DNA of 64,000 nt from Tragulus kanchil (Eukaryota; Chordata; Mammalia; Artiodactyla; Tragulidae): assembly GCA_022376925.1 (NCBI GenBank), contig JAIOJX010000002.1, positions 131,202,831-131,266,830 on the forward strand. The letters run 5' to 3'. The notes beneath the pieces were generated by a model, which ran no database searches, was not told where the DNA came from, and worked only from the letters and a program-made list of their open reading frames with translations. Positions 24,025 through 37,475 of the stretch are shown piece by piece. A program made the translations under genes and the position numbers. Position 1 is the stretch's first letter. Each line of letters opens with the position of its first letter.

Positions 24025-27000
24025 TATCTATGCAAATAGTAAGCAAAAGGGAGCAGGGTATCTATACCAATTGTCAGACAAAGTAGACTCTAAACCAAAA
24101 AGTGTTACAAGACACAAAGATAGTGTAATATAAGGGCATCTGTAAGCAATTATAAACTTACATGCACCAAATATTCTAGACATGTGAGGTAAACATTGAC
24201 ACAATGAAGAAATAAATATTATACAATAATAATAGGAAATTTCAATGGCATGTTCTTTAATAGTAATGCTCAGACAGAAGATCAAAAAGGACTGCTAGAA
24301 CATGAATAATGCCATAAACCAATTAGATGTAACAGACATAAAAGAACACTTTACTTAACAAGCATTTTCCTGCATGCATAAGAAAAATTCTTTAGGACCA
24401 ACCATATGCTAGGCACAAACTAAATCTTAACAAACTGAAATATTCAAACCAAGCATGTTATACTTTGTTTTCACAGCTGAATGAAACAAGATAAGAATCG
24501 CAGAAAGAAAAGAGGAAAATAATCAAAGATGGAGATGTAAAAAACAATGATCAACTATCATTAGGTCAAATAAGAAAGAGCAAGAGAAATTAGAGAATAT
24601 TAATATTTGAGAAATTGAAATATATTAATGAATGTGGATAAAGCAATATTTAAATGCTTACATTATAAAAGAAGAAAATGGCTGGGGGTAGAAGGGAAGC
24701 TCAAGAGGGAGGGGACATATGTATACTTATTTACTTATTGCTGATTCATGTTGTACAGCAGAAACTAACACAACATAGTCAATTATCCTCAAATTAGAAA
24801 TAAATTTTAAAAAGAACACTATCAAAGCAACCACTTACCTTTACACCTTAAAAAAAGTAACTAAACCTAAAGCTAGCAGGAAGAAGGATTAATAAAGACT
24901 AGGGTGGATATAAACAAAATAAAGAATACAAAAACAACAGGGAAAATGAACAAAATTGAGTTATATCTTTGAAAATGTCAACATATTTGGGAAAAAATTT
25001 GCATAGAGTGACAAGGAAAAAAGAAGTCTCAAATTATTAAATCAGAAAATAAAGAAGAAACACTATTACTAATTTTTTGCATAGGAGAACCTAGATGAAA
25101 CAGAGAAAATCTAAAAAAGGCACAAAACTGGATCATGAAGTAATACAAAATCAAATAAGCCTTATAAATGGTAAGGTGCTTGAATCAGTAACAAAAACAG
25201 TCCAAACAAAGAGCAGTCAAGACTATATAACTTCACAGGGGAATTCTACCAAATATTTAGAAAATTAATACCAACTTTTCTCAACCTCTTCTAAAATATT
25301 GTGAAAGAGAGAATAAAGACTTCCAAACTCATTCCATAAGGTCAGCCTTACCCTAACAATAAAGGCAGACATCAATACTATAAGAAAACAAAAGACCAAA
25401 ATCTCTAGTAAATATCAATGCAAAAATCAGTAACAAAATACTATCAAACAACTCAATAGCACCTTAAATGGATTATACAAAATTAACAAGTGGAATTTAT
25501 TCCTAGGATGGAAGGATGGTTGAACACATGAAAATCAGTTCATGTAATATGCCATACCTGCAGCATGAAAGAAAAAGAAACCTTATATGATCATTTCAAT
25601 TGATGAGGAAAAATATTTCACAAATTGAAATATATTAATGAATGTGGATAAAGCAATATTTAAATGCTTACATTATAAAAGAAGAAAATGGCTGGGGGTA
25701 GAAGGGAAGCTCAAGAGGGAGGGGACATATGTATACTTATTTACTTATTGCTGATTCATGTTGTACAGCAGAAACTAACACAACATAGTCAATTATCCTC
25801 AAATTAGAAATAAATTTTAAAAAGAACACTATCAAAGCAACCACTTACCTTTACACCTTAAAAAAAGTAACTAAACCTAAAGCTAGCAGGAAGAAGGATT
25901 AATAAAGACTAGGGTGGATATAAACAAAATAAAGAATACAAAAACAACAGGGAAAATGAACAAAATTGAGTTATATCTTTGAAAATGTCAACATATTTGG
26001 GAAAAAATTTGCATAGAGTGACAAGGAAAAAAGAAGTCTCAAATTATTAAATCAGAAAATAAAGAAGAAACACTATTACTAATTTTTTGCATAGGAGAAC
26101 CTAGATGAAACAGAGAAAATCTAAAAAAGGCACAAAACTGGATCATGAAGTAATACAAAATCAAATAAGCCTTATAAATGGTAAGGTGCTTGAATCAGTA
26201 ACAAAAACAGTCCAAACAAAGAGCAGTCAAGACTATATAACTTCACAGGGGAATTCTACCAAATATTTAGAAAATTAATACCAACTTTTCTCAACCTCTT
26301 CTAAAATATTGTGAAAGAGAGAATAAAGACTTCCAAACTCATTCCATAAGGTCAGCCTTACCCTAACAATAAAGGCAGACATCAATACTATAAGAAAACA
26401 AAAGACCAAAATCTCTAGTAAATATCAATGCAAAAATCAGTAACAAAATACTATCAAACAACTCAATAGCACCTTAAATGGATTATACAAAATTAACAAG
26501 TGGAATTTATTCCTAGGATGGAAGGATGGTTGAACACATGAAAATCAGTTCATGTAATATGCCATACCTGCAGCATGAAAGAAAAAGAAACCTTATATGA
26601 TCATTTCAATTGATGAGGAAAAATATTTCACAAAACAATAATTATTTTTATGATAAAGTACTCAACAAATCAAGATTTGTAATATATTAAAAAATACATT
26701 TGTAGCAAAAGTCCACAGCTCAAATCTTGCTCAATATTGAAGCACTGAAAGTATTTCCTCTAAGATCAGGGAGAAAAAATGAAGATACCTGCTTTTACAC
26801 TTCTGTTCAACATAATATTGAAAGTCCTAGCTACAGAATTTAAGCAGGAATAAGACAAAAATGCATCCAAATTGGAAAAGAAGAAGTTCAAATGACCCCT
26901 GTTCTCAGAAATACGATCTTGTATACAAAATACCCTAAATTTCCCACAAAAAACTGTTACAGCTTATAAATTCAGAAAAGTTGGATGATATAAAATCAAC

Positions 27001-27350
27001 ACACAAGAATTAGTTGCATTTCTATACATAACAGTGAACAATGCAAAAACAAAATTAAGAAAACCATTTTGTTTATAATAGCATCAAAACAATGAAATAC
27101 TTAAGAATAAACTTAACCAAGGAGGTGAAAAACGTGCATAATGACAAAGATTGCTGAAAGAAATTAAAGACACAAATAAATGAAAGGATACTCTATGTTC
27201 ATAGATAAGCAGATTTAATATTGTTAAGATGTTAATACTCTCCCCCAAATTTTCAGATTTAGTGCAATCCCTATAAAGATCCCAATTACTTGGAGAAGTG
27301 GAACAGAAAAATCCACCTTAAAATTTCTGTTGAGTTCCAGGAGACCTGAA
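24025..27350 (+). mobile_element. L1 LINE, plus strand, ORF2 region, old
   Basis: The ORF2-like nucleotide pattern runs through ttcctaggatggaaggatgg, tgatcatttcaattgatgag and cataggagaacctag, with many stops. An L1-type 3' end scrap (ggctgggggtagaaggg ... acagcagaaactaacacaac) sits at about 24668-24815. Duplication 10 repeats 24612-25621. Confidence 0.8.
24612..26634. repeat. Tandem duplication 10: 24612-25621 repeated from 25622 (offset 1010)
   Basis: Copies L1 ORF2-region sequence and an L1 3' end. The join has a short shared caaa. This is the shortest offset in the window. Confidence 0.95.
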
Positions 27351-27435
27351 CAGAAATTCTGTTTTTCTCAGCTTTGTTGAGATGTAACTGACAAATGACA
27401 TTTTGTAAATTTAAAGTATACAGTGTGATGATTTG

Positions 27436-27458
27436 ATATATATATATATATATATACA
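27436..27458. repeat. (AT)n microsatellite
   Basis: About 20 bases of alternating AT followed by cacaca, within the L1 3' region. Confidence 0.9.
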
Positions 27459-28161
27459 CACATCTGGCAAAAAGACTGCTACAGAAGGATAGTTAATGAA
27501 TTCATAACCTCAAAGAGTTATGATATTTCATTGTTTAGTGATAACTTTAAAGGTCTGCTCTTTAAATTTCAAGCATACAACATATTATTGTTAATTATAG
27601 TTACTATGCTGTGCATTCGATTCCAGAACTATAACAGGAAATTTGTATCCTGTGACCAACATCTCCCCATTTTCCCCACCTCCCAGACCAGGATGAGGAA
27701 ACTACCATTTCTCTCTATAGCTAGCTAGCTAGAGATCTTTACTAATTAATCTGTTATTACACAATTAAACTGTTTGCATGTCTTGGTTATTGTTAATAAA
27801 CATGGGGAGGAGTGCAGGTATTTCTTCAAGACAGTGATTTTATTTCCTTTGAATATATACTGAGAAGTGGACTAATCATATAATAGTTCTCTTTCTAATT
27901 GTCTGAGGAGTCTCCATTGTGTTTTATATAATGGCTGTACTACATTATATTGGTATCGGTGGTCTATAAGTGTTCCCTTTGCTTCACATTCTTGTTAGGA
28001 CTCGTCTTTTATATGATAACCCTCCTAATAGATGTGAGGTTACAGCTTACTGTGGTTTTGATTTATATCTCCCTGATGACTAGTAACGTTCAGCACATTT
28101 TTATATACCTGGTGGCTATGTGTATGTTTTCTTTGAAATTATCTGTTTAGGTACTTTACAT

Positions 28162-28437
28162 TTTTTTTTCTTTTCTTTTGGCCACTTCTATTGGTCTTGC
28201 AATTATCTATTTTCATCCATCTTTGTTCTTTGGCTCGTGTGGGCCTCTCATCGCAGTGGCCTTTCTCGCTGCCGAGTACCGGCTCTGGGTGCATGCACTC
28301 CAGAGCTCCGGCTCGGTAGTTGGACACATCGGTCCAACCGCTCCGCAGCACGTGGGATCTTCCCAGGCCAGGGATTGAACTAGCGTCCCTTGGACTGCAA
28401 GGTGGTGTCCTTACCCACTGGACCACCAGGAAAGCCC
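28162..28437 (-). mobile_element. tRNA-derived SINE, without C-rich tail
   Basis: Minus-strand SINE with target-site copies ggtactttacat (28150-28161) and ggtactttgcat (28438-28449), inserted into the L1. Its head end is copied alone at 29339-29512 by duplication 11. Confidence 0.88.
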
Positions 28438-30375
28438 GGTACTTTGCATATTTTTAAATTGAATTAGTATTATTTTTCTATTGAGTTGTGTGAATTCCTT
28501 TTATATTCTGGATTTTAGCTCTTTATTAGATATATAGTTTGTAAATATATTCTCCCATTCCTTAGGTTGCTTTTTCATTTTGTTGATTGTTTCCTTTGTT
28601 GTGTAGGAGTTTTTTAGTTGGATATATTCTCACTTGTTTATTTTTGGTTTTGATGCTTGTAGTTGTGGTGTTATATCCAAAGTACCAATACAAAGAAAAA
28701 TGTCAGGGAGGTTTTTCCCTATGTTTTCTTCTAGGTATTTTATATATTATCTTTAATCCATTTTGAGTTAATTTTGTGAGTGTTGTAAAATAGGGGTCCA
28801 GATTCATTCATCTAATTTTTCCAACACTGTATATTGAGGCCTGTCTTTGCCTCATTGAATATTATTGGCTCCTTGTCAAATTTTACTTGAGCATATGCCC
28901 AAGGTTTACTAAAAGGTTTACGTCTTTTATGAAATATAAGCTTTCAACCTTTCCTTATTGAATATGTACTGTTTTGAACTTGTATTATTAACATATGCCT
29001 TTTATTATGTTGTGCTATATTCCTTCTACCCAAATTGTTGAGCATTTTATCATGAAAGGATGCTGTATTTCATGAAATGTTCTTTCTTCCATCTGTTTAG
29101 ATCTTGGCAAGTGCTGTGAGTGTGTGTGTTTTGGGGGTGGTTATTAAGTGGTTGTAATGGCTACTGGAGTCCTAATTGGTGCCTCCAGTGCCAGCAACTA
29201 GGAACCAGGCCAGGCAGCAAAGGTGTCCAGAGCATATACTTGGCTGTAGGTGCCACCTGTAGGTGTCTATGTAGTGAAGGAGACATGTGGACAATGAGGC
29301 GATATGGGGGAAAAGGGAGCCACCATGTAGGTGCAACTTCTCGCTGCCGAGTACCGGCTCTGGGTGCATGCACTCCAGAGCTCCGGCTCGGTAGTTGGAC
29401 ACATCGGTCCAACCGCTCCGCAGCACGTGGGATCTTCCCAGGCCAGGGATTGAACTAGCGTCCCTTGGACTGCAAGGTGGTGTCCTTACCCACTGGACCA
29501 CCAGGAGAGCCCGGTACTTTGCATATTTTTAAATTGAATTAGTATTATTTTTCTATTGAGTTGTGTGAATTCCTTTTATATTCTGGATTTTAGCTCTTTA
29601 TTAGATATATAGTTTGTAAATATATTCTCCCATTCCTTAGGTTGCTTTTTCATTTTGTTGATTGTTTCCTTTGTTGTGTAGGAGTTTTTTAGTTGGATAT
29701 ATTCTCACTTGTTTATTTTTGGTTTTGATGCTTGTAGTTGTGGTGTTATATCCAAAGTACCAATACAAAGAAAAATGTCAGGGAGGTTTTTCCCTATGTT
29801 TTCTTCTAGGTATTTTATATATTATCTTTAATCCATTTTGAGTTAATTTTGTGAGTGTTGTAAAATAGGGGTCCAGATTCATTCATCTAATTTTTCCAAC
29901 ACTGTATATTGAGGCCTGTCTTTGCCTCATTGAATATTATTGGCTCCCTTGTCAAATTTTACTTGAGCATATGCCCAAGGTTTACTAAAAGGTTTACGTC
30001 TTTTATGAAATATAAGCTTTCAACCTTTCCTTATTGAATATGTACTGTTTTGAACTTGTATTATTAACATATGCCTTTTATTATGTTGTGCTATATTCCT
30101 TCTACCCAAATTGTTGAGCATTTTATCATGAAAGGATGCTGTATTTCATGAAATGTTCTTTCTTCCATCTGTTTAGATCTTGGCAAGTGCTGTGAGTGTG
30201 TGTGTTTTGGGGGTGGTTATTAAGTGGTTGTAATGGCTACTGGAGTCCTAATTGGTGCCTCCAGTGCCAGCAACTAGGAACCAGGCCAGGCAGCAAAGGT
30301 GTCCAGAGCATATACTTGGCTGTAGGTGCCACCTGTAGGTGTCTATGTAGTGAAGGAGACATGTGGACAATGAGG
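28264..30375. repeat. Tandem duplication 11: 28264-29299 repeated from 29339 (offset 1075)
   Basis: Starts inside a SINE. The 39 bases at 29300-29338 are a visibly corrupted version of the true continuation at 30376-30413 (gcgatatgggggaaaaggg against gcgatagtggtgaaggaag). Confidence 0.95.
29339..29512 (-). mobile_element. Partial duplicate of the preceding SINE
   Basis: Begins abruptly in the SINE body at the duplication join. There is no target-site copy at its left end. Confidence 0.85.
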
Positions 30376-30629
30376 AGCGATAGTGGTGAAGGAAGGTAGC
30401 AAGGGAAGTGAACAAATATGGGCTCATTTGGAGCAGTCGATTTTCCTATGGTGGCACACTCTCACCCTGGATATGCACTCTGCAGTGGAAACTGGTGACA
30501 GAGGTTGGGTAAGGGGCGTGCAAGTGTACTGATGGGGAGACTAGCTACAGGTGGCTTTGGTGGTTCTGGCCTGTGACAAAAAGCAGGGCCTGATTATGTG
30601 AACGAGAAGCTGAAGGGGCCTTGACATAC

Positions 30630-31128
30630 TTGTTCAGTCACTTAGTCATGTCCGACTCTTTTTGACCCCATGGATTGTAGCATGCGAGGCTTCCCTGACC
30701 TTCACTATCTCCCAAAATTTGCTTAAACTCATGTCTATTGAATCGCTGATGCCATACAAACATCTCATTCTCTGCCATCCTCTTCTCCTGCCTTCAGTCT
30801 TTTCCAGCATCTGAGTCTTCTCCAATGACTTGGCTCAACATTCAATAAGCAGGCATCATGGCATCCAGTTTCATTATTTCATGGCAAAAAGCAGGAGAAA
30901 ACAGTGACAGATATCACTTTTTTGGATTCCAAAATCACTGCGGACAGTGACTCTGGCTGTGAAATTAAAAGATGCTTGCTCTTTGGAAGGAAAGCACTGA
31001 CAAACTTACACAGTGTATTCTAAGGCAGAGACATCACTTTTGCTGACAAAGGGCCATATAGTCAAAGCTATGGTTTTTACAGTAGTCATGTATGGATGTG
31101 AGAGTTGAACTGTAAAGAAGGCTGGGTT
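30630..31128. mobile_element. BovB with 5' inversion, two opposed segments
   Basis: 30630 to about 30855 is the BovB 3' terminus on the minus strand (gtccgactctttttgacccc). From about 30856 to 31128 the sequence is BovB in plus orientation (ggcatcatggcatccagttt ... ctgtaaagaaggctg). Read on the minus strand, an upstream segment is inverted in front of a sense 3' end. It is repeated at about 31701-32199. Confidence 0.75.
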
Positions 31129-31700
31129 ATGGTACTTTTATTCTGGTTTGCTAAGGAATCTCCATATTCCTTCTACCCAAATTGTTGAGCATTTTATCAT
31201 GAAAGGATGCTGTATTTCATGAAATGTTCTTTCTTCCATCTGTTTAGATCTTGGCAAGTGCTGTGAGTGTGTGTGTTTTGGGGGTGGTTATTAAGTGGTT
31301 GTAATGGCTACTGGAGTCCTAATTGGTGCCTCCAGTGCCAGCAACTAGGAACCAGGCCAGGCAGCAAAGGTGTCCAGAGCATATACTTGGCTGTAGGTGC
31401 CACCTGTAGGTGTCTATGTAGTGAAGGAGACATGTGGACAATGAGGAGCGATAGTGGTGAAGGAAGGTAGCAAGGGAAGTGAACAAATATGGGCTCATTT
31501 GGAGCAGTCGATTTTCCTATGGTGGCACACTCTCACCCTGGATATGCACTCTGCAGTGGAAACTGGTGACAGAGGTTGGGTAAGGGGCGTGCAAGTGTAC
31601 TGATGGGAGACTAGCTACAGGTGGCTTTGGTGGTTCTGGCCTGTGACAAAAAGCAGGGCCTGATTATGTGAACGAGAAGCTGAAGGGGCCTTGACATACT

Positions 31701-32199
31701 TGTTCAGTCACTTAGTCATGTCCGACTCTTTTTGACCCCATGGATTGTAGCATGCGAGGCTTCCCTGACCTTCACTATCTCCCAAAATTTGCTTAAACTC
31801 ATGTCTATTGAATCGCTGATGCCATACAAACATCTCATTCTCTGCCATCCTCTTCTCCTGCCTTCAGTCTTTTCCAGCATCTGAGTCTTCTCCAATGACT
31901 TGGCTCAACATTCAATAAGCAGGCATCATGGCATCCAGTTTCATTATTTCATGGCAAAAAGCAGGAGAAAACAGTGACAGATATCACTTTTTTGGATTCC
32001 AAAATCACTGCGGACAGTGACTCTGGCTGTGAAATTAAAAGATGCTTGCTCTTTGGAAGGAAAGCACTGACAAACTTACACAGTGTATTCTAAGGCAGAG
32101 ACATCACTTTTGCTGACAAAGGGCCATATAGTCAAAGCTATGGTTTTTACAGTAGTCATGTATGGATGTGAGAGTTGAACTGTAAAGAAGGCTGGGTTA
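31701..32199. mobile_element. BovB with 5' inversion, duplicated copy
   Basis: The same as 30630-31128, displaced by about 1071 bases. Confidence 0.75.
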
Positions 32200-32556
32200 T
32201 GGTACTTTTATTCTGGTTTGCTAAGGAATCTCCATATTGTTCTTGATAGTGATTGTTTCAGTTTACATTACCACCAGTGGTATAGTAGGATTCTCATTTC
32301 TCCATATCCTCTCCAGCATTTTGCAAAGCAAAGAATAAACAAGATAAAAAGACAACCCTAAGAATAAGAGAGAATAAGTTGCAAATGAAGTAATAAGAAA
32401 ATGATTCATCTCGAAAATATATAACCTGCTCACACAACTCAATATTACGAAAACAAACAGCCCAATTGAAAAATGGGCAGGAGACCTAAACAGACATTTC
32501 TCCAAAGAAGACATACATAGGGTCAAAACATATGAAAGGATGCTCAGTGTCACTCG

Positions 32557-32980
32557 TTATTGTTGTTGTTGTTATTCGCTTGCTAAGGTCATGTCTGACT
32601 TTTTGTGACTCCATAAACTGCAGCCTGCCAGGGGCTCTTCTCATCAGATGGCCAAAGTATTGGAGCCTCAGCTTCAGCAACAGCCTTTCCAATGCATATT
32701 CAGGGTTGCTTTCCTTTGGAACTGACTGATTTTATCTCCTTGCTGTCTAGCATACTCTTAAAAGGCTTCCCTAGCAGCAGAACTTAAAAGAATCAATTCT
32801 TTGGTATTCAGCCTTCGTTATAGTCCAACTCTCATATTCCTACATGACTACTGGAGTAACCGTAGTTTTGAGTATACAGACTTTTGTTGGCAAAGTGATG
32901 ACTTTGCTTTCTAATACAGTAGGTTTGTCTATGTTTGTCATTTCTTTCCTTCCAAACAGTAAGCGTCTTTTACTTTATGG
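32557..32980 (-). mobile_element. BovB 3' end inserted in L1
   Basis: Starts with the reverse of the AAC-type tail (ttattgttgttgttgtt), then atgtctgactttttgtgact and upstream BovB sequence to about cctteccaaacag-like positions near 32965. It is repeated at about 33647-34070. Confidence 0.85.
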
Positions 32981-33646
32981 CATAGGTGGCATGCTTAGAA
33001 TTTTCTATGTATATATCATGTCGTCTGCATACAGTGACAGTTTTACTTCTTTTCCAATTTGGATTCCTTTTACTTCTTTTTCTTCTCTGAGTGCCATTTC
33101 TAGAACTTTCAGAAACAGGTTGAAAAATAGTGATCAGAGTGGGTACGTATCTTGTTCCTAATCTTAGTGGGAATCCTTTCAGCCGCCACTGAGAATGATG
33201 TTTGCGGTGGGTTTGTCATATATGGCCTTTATTATGGTGAAGTAGATTCCTTCTATACACACTTCTGGAGAGATTTTGTCATGAGGTTATGGTACTTTTA
33301 TTCTGGTTTGCTAAGGAATCTCCATATTGTTCTTGATAGTGATTGTTTCAGTTTACATTACCACCAGTGGTATAGTAGGATTCTCATTTCTCCATATCCT
33401 CTCCAGCATTTTGCAAAGCAAAGAATAAACAAGATAAAAAGACAACCCTAAGAATAAGAGAGAATAAGTTGCAAATGAAGTAATAAGAAAATGATTCATC
33501 TCGAAAATATATAACCTGCTCACACAACTCAATATTACGAAAACAAACAGCCCAATCAAAAAATGGGCAGGAGACCTAAACAGACATTTCTCCAAAGAAG
33601 ACATACATAGGGTCAAAACATATGAAAGGATGCTCAGTGTCACTCG

Positions 33647-34070
33647 TTATTGTTGTTGTTGTTATTCGCTTGCTAAGGTCATGTCTGACTTTTTGTGACT
33701 CCATAAACTGCAGCCTGCCAGGGGCTCTTCTCATCAGATGGCCAAAGTATTGGAGCCTCAGCTTCAGCAACAGCCTTTCCAATGCATATTCAGGGTTGCT
33801 TTCCTTTGGAACTGACTGATTTTATCTCCTTGCTGTCTAGCATACTCTTAAAAGGCTTCCCTAGCAGCAGAACTTAAAAGAATCAATTCTTTGGTATTCA
33901 GCCTTCGTTATAGTCCAACTCTCATATTCCTACATGACTACTGGAGTAACCGTAGTTTTGAGTATACAGACTTTTGTTGGCAAAGTGATGACTTTGCTTT
34001 CTAATACAGTAGGTTTGTCTATGTTTGTCATTTCTTTCCTTCCAAACAGTAAGCGTCTTTTACTTTATGG
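33647..34070 (-). mobile_element. BovB 3' end, duplicated copy
   Basis: The same as 32557-32980, displaced by 1090 bases. Confidence 0.85.
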
Positions 34071-34784
34071 CATAGGTGGCATGCTTAGAATTTTCTATGT
34101 ATATATCATGTCGTCTGCATACAGTGACAGTTTTACTTCTTTTCCAATTTGGATTCCTTTTACTTCTTTTTCTTCTCTGAGTGCCATTTCTAGAACTTTC
34201 AGAAACAGGTTGAAAAATAGTGATCAGAGTGGGTACGTATCTTGTTCCTAATCTTAGTGGGAATCCTTTCAGCCGCCACTGAGAATGATGTTTGCGGTGG
34301 GTTTGTCATATATGGCCTTTATTATGGTGAAGTAGATTCCTTCTATACACACTTCTGGAGAGATTTTGTCATCAATGTATGTTGAACTTTGGCAAAATAT
34401 TTCTTCTTTATCTATTAAGATTATCATATGGTTTTTGTTCTTCAATTTGTTAATATGTTGTATCACGTTGATTGATGCCATATACCATATTAACATAACC
34501 GTATTGATTGATTTGCATAGGAATCTTTGTATCCCTGGGACAAACTCCATTTGATCATGCTATATAATTCTTTTAATGTGTTTTTGGATTCTGTTTGCTA
34601 GTGTTGTATTGAGGATCTCACTATGTTCATCAATGATATTGGTCTGTAATTTTATTTTTTGTGTGATACCTTCATCTTCTTTTGGTATCAGGGTGACAGT
34701 GGCCTCGTAGAATGAGTTTGAGAGTGCTCCCCCCTTTGCACTTTTTTGGAAGAGTTTTAGCAGGATAAGTGTTATCCCTTCTCT

Positions 34785-36960
34785 AAATATTTTATATAAT
34801 TTGCCTATGAAGGCATCTATCCCTGTGTTTTTGTTGGTTTGTTTGAAAATTTTTAAATCACAGTTTCAATTTCATTGCTTGTGATTGATCTGTACGCATT
34901 TTCTTTTCTTCCTAGTTCAGTCTTGGAAGATTGTATGTTTGTAAGAATGTGTCCATTTCTTCCAGGTTGTCCCTTTTATAAGCATATTGTTACTCATAAC
35001 AATAGTTCATAACCCTTTTTCTGTGGTATCAATTGTAAGTTCTTTTTTCACTTCTATTTTATGATTTGAAAATCCCCCCCTTTTTCTTCATGAGTCCGGC
35101 TAACAGTTTATTGATTTTATCTTCTCAGAGAATCAACTTTTAGTTTTACTGATCTTTGCTATTGTTTTTATTCGGCAGTTCTTTTTCATTTATTTCTCCT
35201 GTGTTTATTATTTCTTTCCTTCTAGTAACTTTGGGTTTTGTTTGTTCTTTCTCTAATTGCTTTTGTTGTAAGGTTAGGTTGTTTATTTGAGATTCTCCTT
35301 GTTTCTTCAGGTAGGATTGTAATGCTACAAACTTCCCTATTTCTTATATCCCATTGACTTGGGTTATCATGTTTTTGTTGTCATTTGTTTCCAGTCATCT
35401 TTTATTTTCTCTTTGAATTATTCAGTAATCTGTTGGTTTATTGAGCAGCATGTTGTTTAGTCCCCAAGTGTTTGTGTTTTTAAGTTTTTCCCTGTAGTTG
35501 ATCTCATAGCATTATTGTCAGAAAAGATGTTTTTAAATTTACCAAGGCTCACCTTGTGGCCCAGTCTGTGATCAATTATGGAAAATGTTCTATTTATACT
35601 TTAGAGGAAGGTGTGTTCTGCTGCTTTTGGATGGAATGTACTGTAGATATGTATTGAGTCCCTCTAGGCTAATCATTTAAGGCTTATGTTTTTCTATACA
35701 TGTTCTTTCTAAATGATCCATTCATTAATGAAAGTGGTGTGCTAAAGTCTCGCACTATTATTATATTGCTGTTGACTTCTCCCTTTGTGTTTGTTTATAT
35801 TTGCCATACATATTGAGGTACTGCTATGTTGGGTGTTTTATTCATTAATGAAGTGTGTCTTGATTCACCAGTTTCAATTTCCCATTTGGGCAGGATTTTT
35901 CCTTCTTTAAATATTTTATATAATTTGCCTATGAAGGCATCTATCCCTGTGTTTTTGTTGGTTTGTTTGAAAATTTTTAAATCACAGTTTCAATTTCATT
36001 GCTTGTGATTGATCTGTACGCATTTTCTTTTCTTCCTAGTTCAGTCTTGGAAGATTGTATGTTTGTAAGAATGTGTCCATTTCTTCCAGGTTGTCCCTTT
36101 TATAAGCATATTGTTACTCATAACAATAGTTCATAACCCTTTTTCTGTGGTATCAATTGTAAGTTCTTTTTTCACTTCTATTTTATGATTTGAAAATCCC
36201 CCCCTTTTTCTTCATGAGTCCGGCTAACAGTTTATTGATTTTATCTTCTCAGAGAATCAACTTTTAGTTTTACTGATCTTTGCTATTGTTTTTATTCGGC
36301 AGTTCTTTTTCATTTATTTCTCCTGTGTTTATTATTTCTTTCCTTCTAGTAACTTTGGGTTTTGTTTGTTCTTTCTCTAATTGCTTTTGTTGTAAGGTTA
36401 GGTTGTTTATTTGAGATTCTCCTTGTTTCTTCAGGTAGGATTGTAATGCTACAAACTTCCCTATTTCTTATATCCCATTGACTTGGGTTATCATGTTTTT
36501 GTTGTCATTTGTTTCCAGTCATCTTTTATTTTCTCTTTGAATTATTCAGTAATCTGTTGGTTTATTGAGCAGCATGTTGTTTAGTCCCCAAGTGTTTGTG
36601 TTTTTAAGTTTTTTCCCTGTAGTTGATCTCATAGCATTATTGTCAGAAAAGATGTTTTTAAATTTACCAAGGCTCACCTTGTGGCCCAGTCTGTGATCAA
36701 TTATGGAAAATGTTCTATTTATACTTTAGAGGAAGGTGTGTTCTGCTGCTTTTGGATGGAATGTACTGTAGATATGTATTGAGTCCCTCTAGGCTAATCA
36801 TTTAAGGCTTATGTTTTTCTATACATGTTCTTTCTAAATGATCCATTCATTAATGAAAGTGGTGTGCTAAAGTCTCGCACTATTATTATATTGCTGTTGA
36901 CTTCTCCCTTTGTGTTTGTTTATATTTGCCATACATATTGAGGTACTGCTATGTTGGGTG
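34785..36960. repeat. Tandem duplication 14: 34785-35836 repeated from 35909 (offset 1124)
   Basis: Copies L1 ORF2-region sequence. The join holds about 72 bases (35837-35908) not in the other copy, parts of which resemble neighbouring L1 sequence in degraded form. Confidence 0.95.
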
Positions 36961-37475
36961 TATATATATTTACAATTTTTGTATCTTCTTCTTGAATTGA
37001 TTCTATGATCATTGTGTAGTGTCTTTCTTTGTCTCTTATAACAGTCTCTGAATTAAAGTCTATTTTGTCTGATATGAGCATTATTACTCCCACTTTCTTT
37101 TACTATTCAGTTTGTCTGTGCCCCAAGGTCTGAAGTGGGTTTCATGTAGACAGCATATATACAGGTCTTGTTTTCATATCCACTCAGCCAGTCTATATCT
37201 TTTGGTTAATGCACTTAATTCAATTGTATTTAAGGTAATTATCAATTTGTATGTTCTTATTACCATTTTTAATTTTTTTTTTTGGTAGATATTTTCTTTC
37301 TCTTGTGTTTCCTGCTTAGAGAAGTTCCTTTAGCATTTGTTGTAAAGCTGATTTTGTGGTGCTGAATTCTCTTAGCTTTTGCTTGACTATAAAGTTTTTG
37401 TTTATCTGTCAAATCTGTATGAGAGCCTCATTGGGCACAGTATTCGTGGTTGTAGGTTTATTTCATCATTTTAAA

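Larger units (their letters stand above)
27360..30100 (-). mobile_element. Old L1 (L1M-like) 3' end and ORF2, minus strand
   Basis: cagctttgttgagatgtaac marks an L1M-type 3' end read backwards, followed by an (AT)n stretch, catctccccattttccccac and then ORF2-like sequence. It is interrupted by a SINE at 28162 and expanded by duplication 11. Confidence 0.75.
30093..32238. repeat. Tandem duplication 12: 30093-31163 repeated from 31164 (offset 1071)
   Basis: Copies L1 sequence and a BovB inversion. It chains with duplication 11, so the stretch beginning gtgtgtgttttgggggtgg occurs three times (about 29124, 30200 and 31271). Confidence 0.95.
32195..34372. repeat. Tandem duplication 13: 32195-33284 repeated from 33285 (offset 1090)
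   Basis: Copies L1 pieces and a minus-strand BovB. The copies differ at cccaattgaaaa (about 32461) against cccaatcaaaa (about 33551). It chains with duplication 12. Confidence 0.95.
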
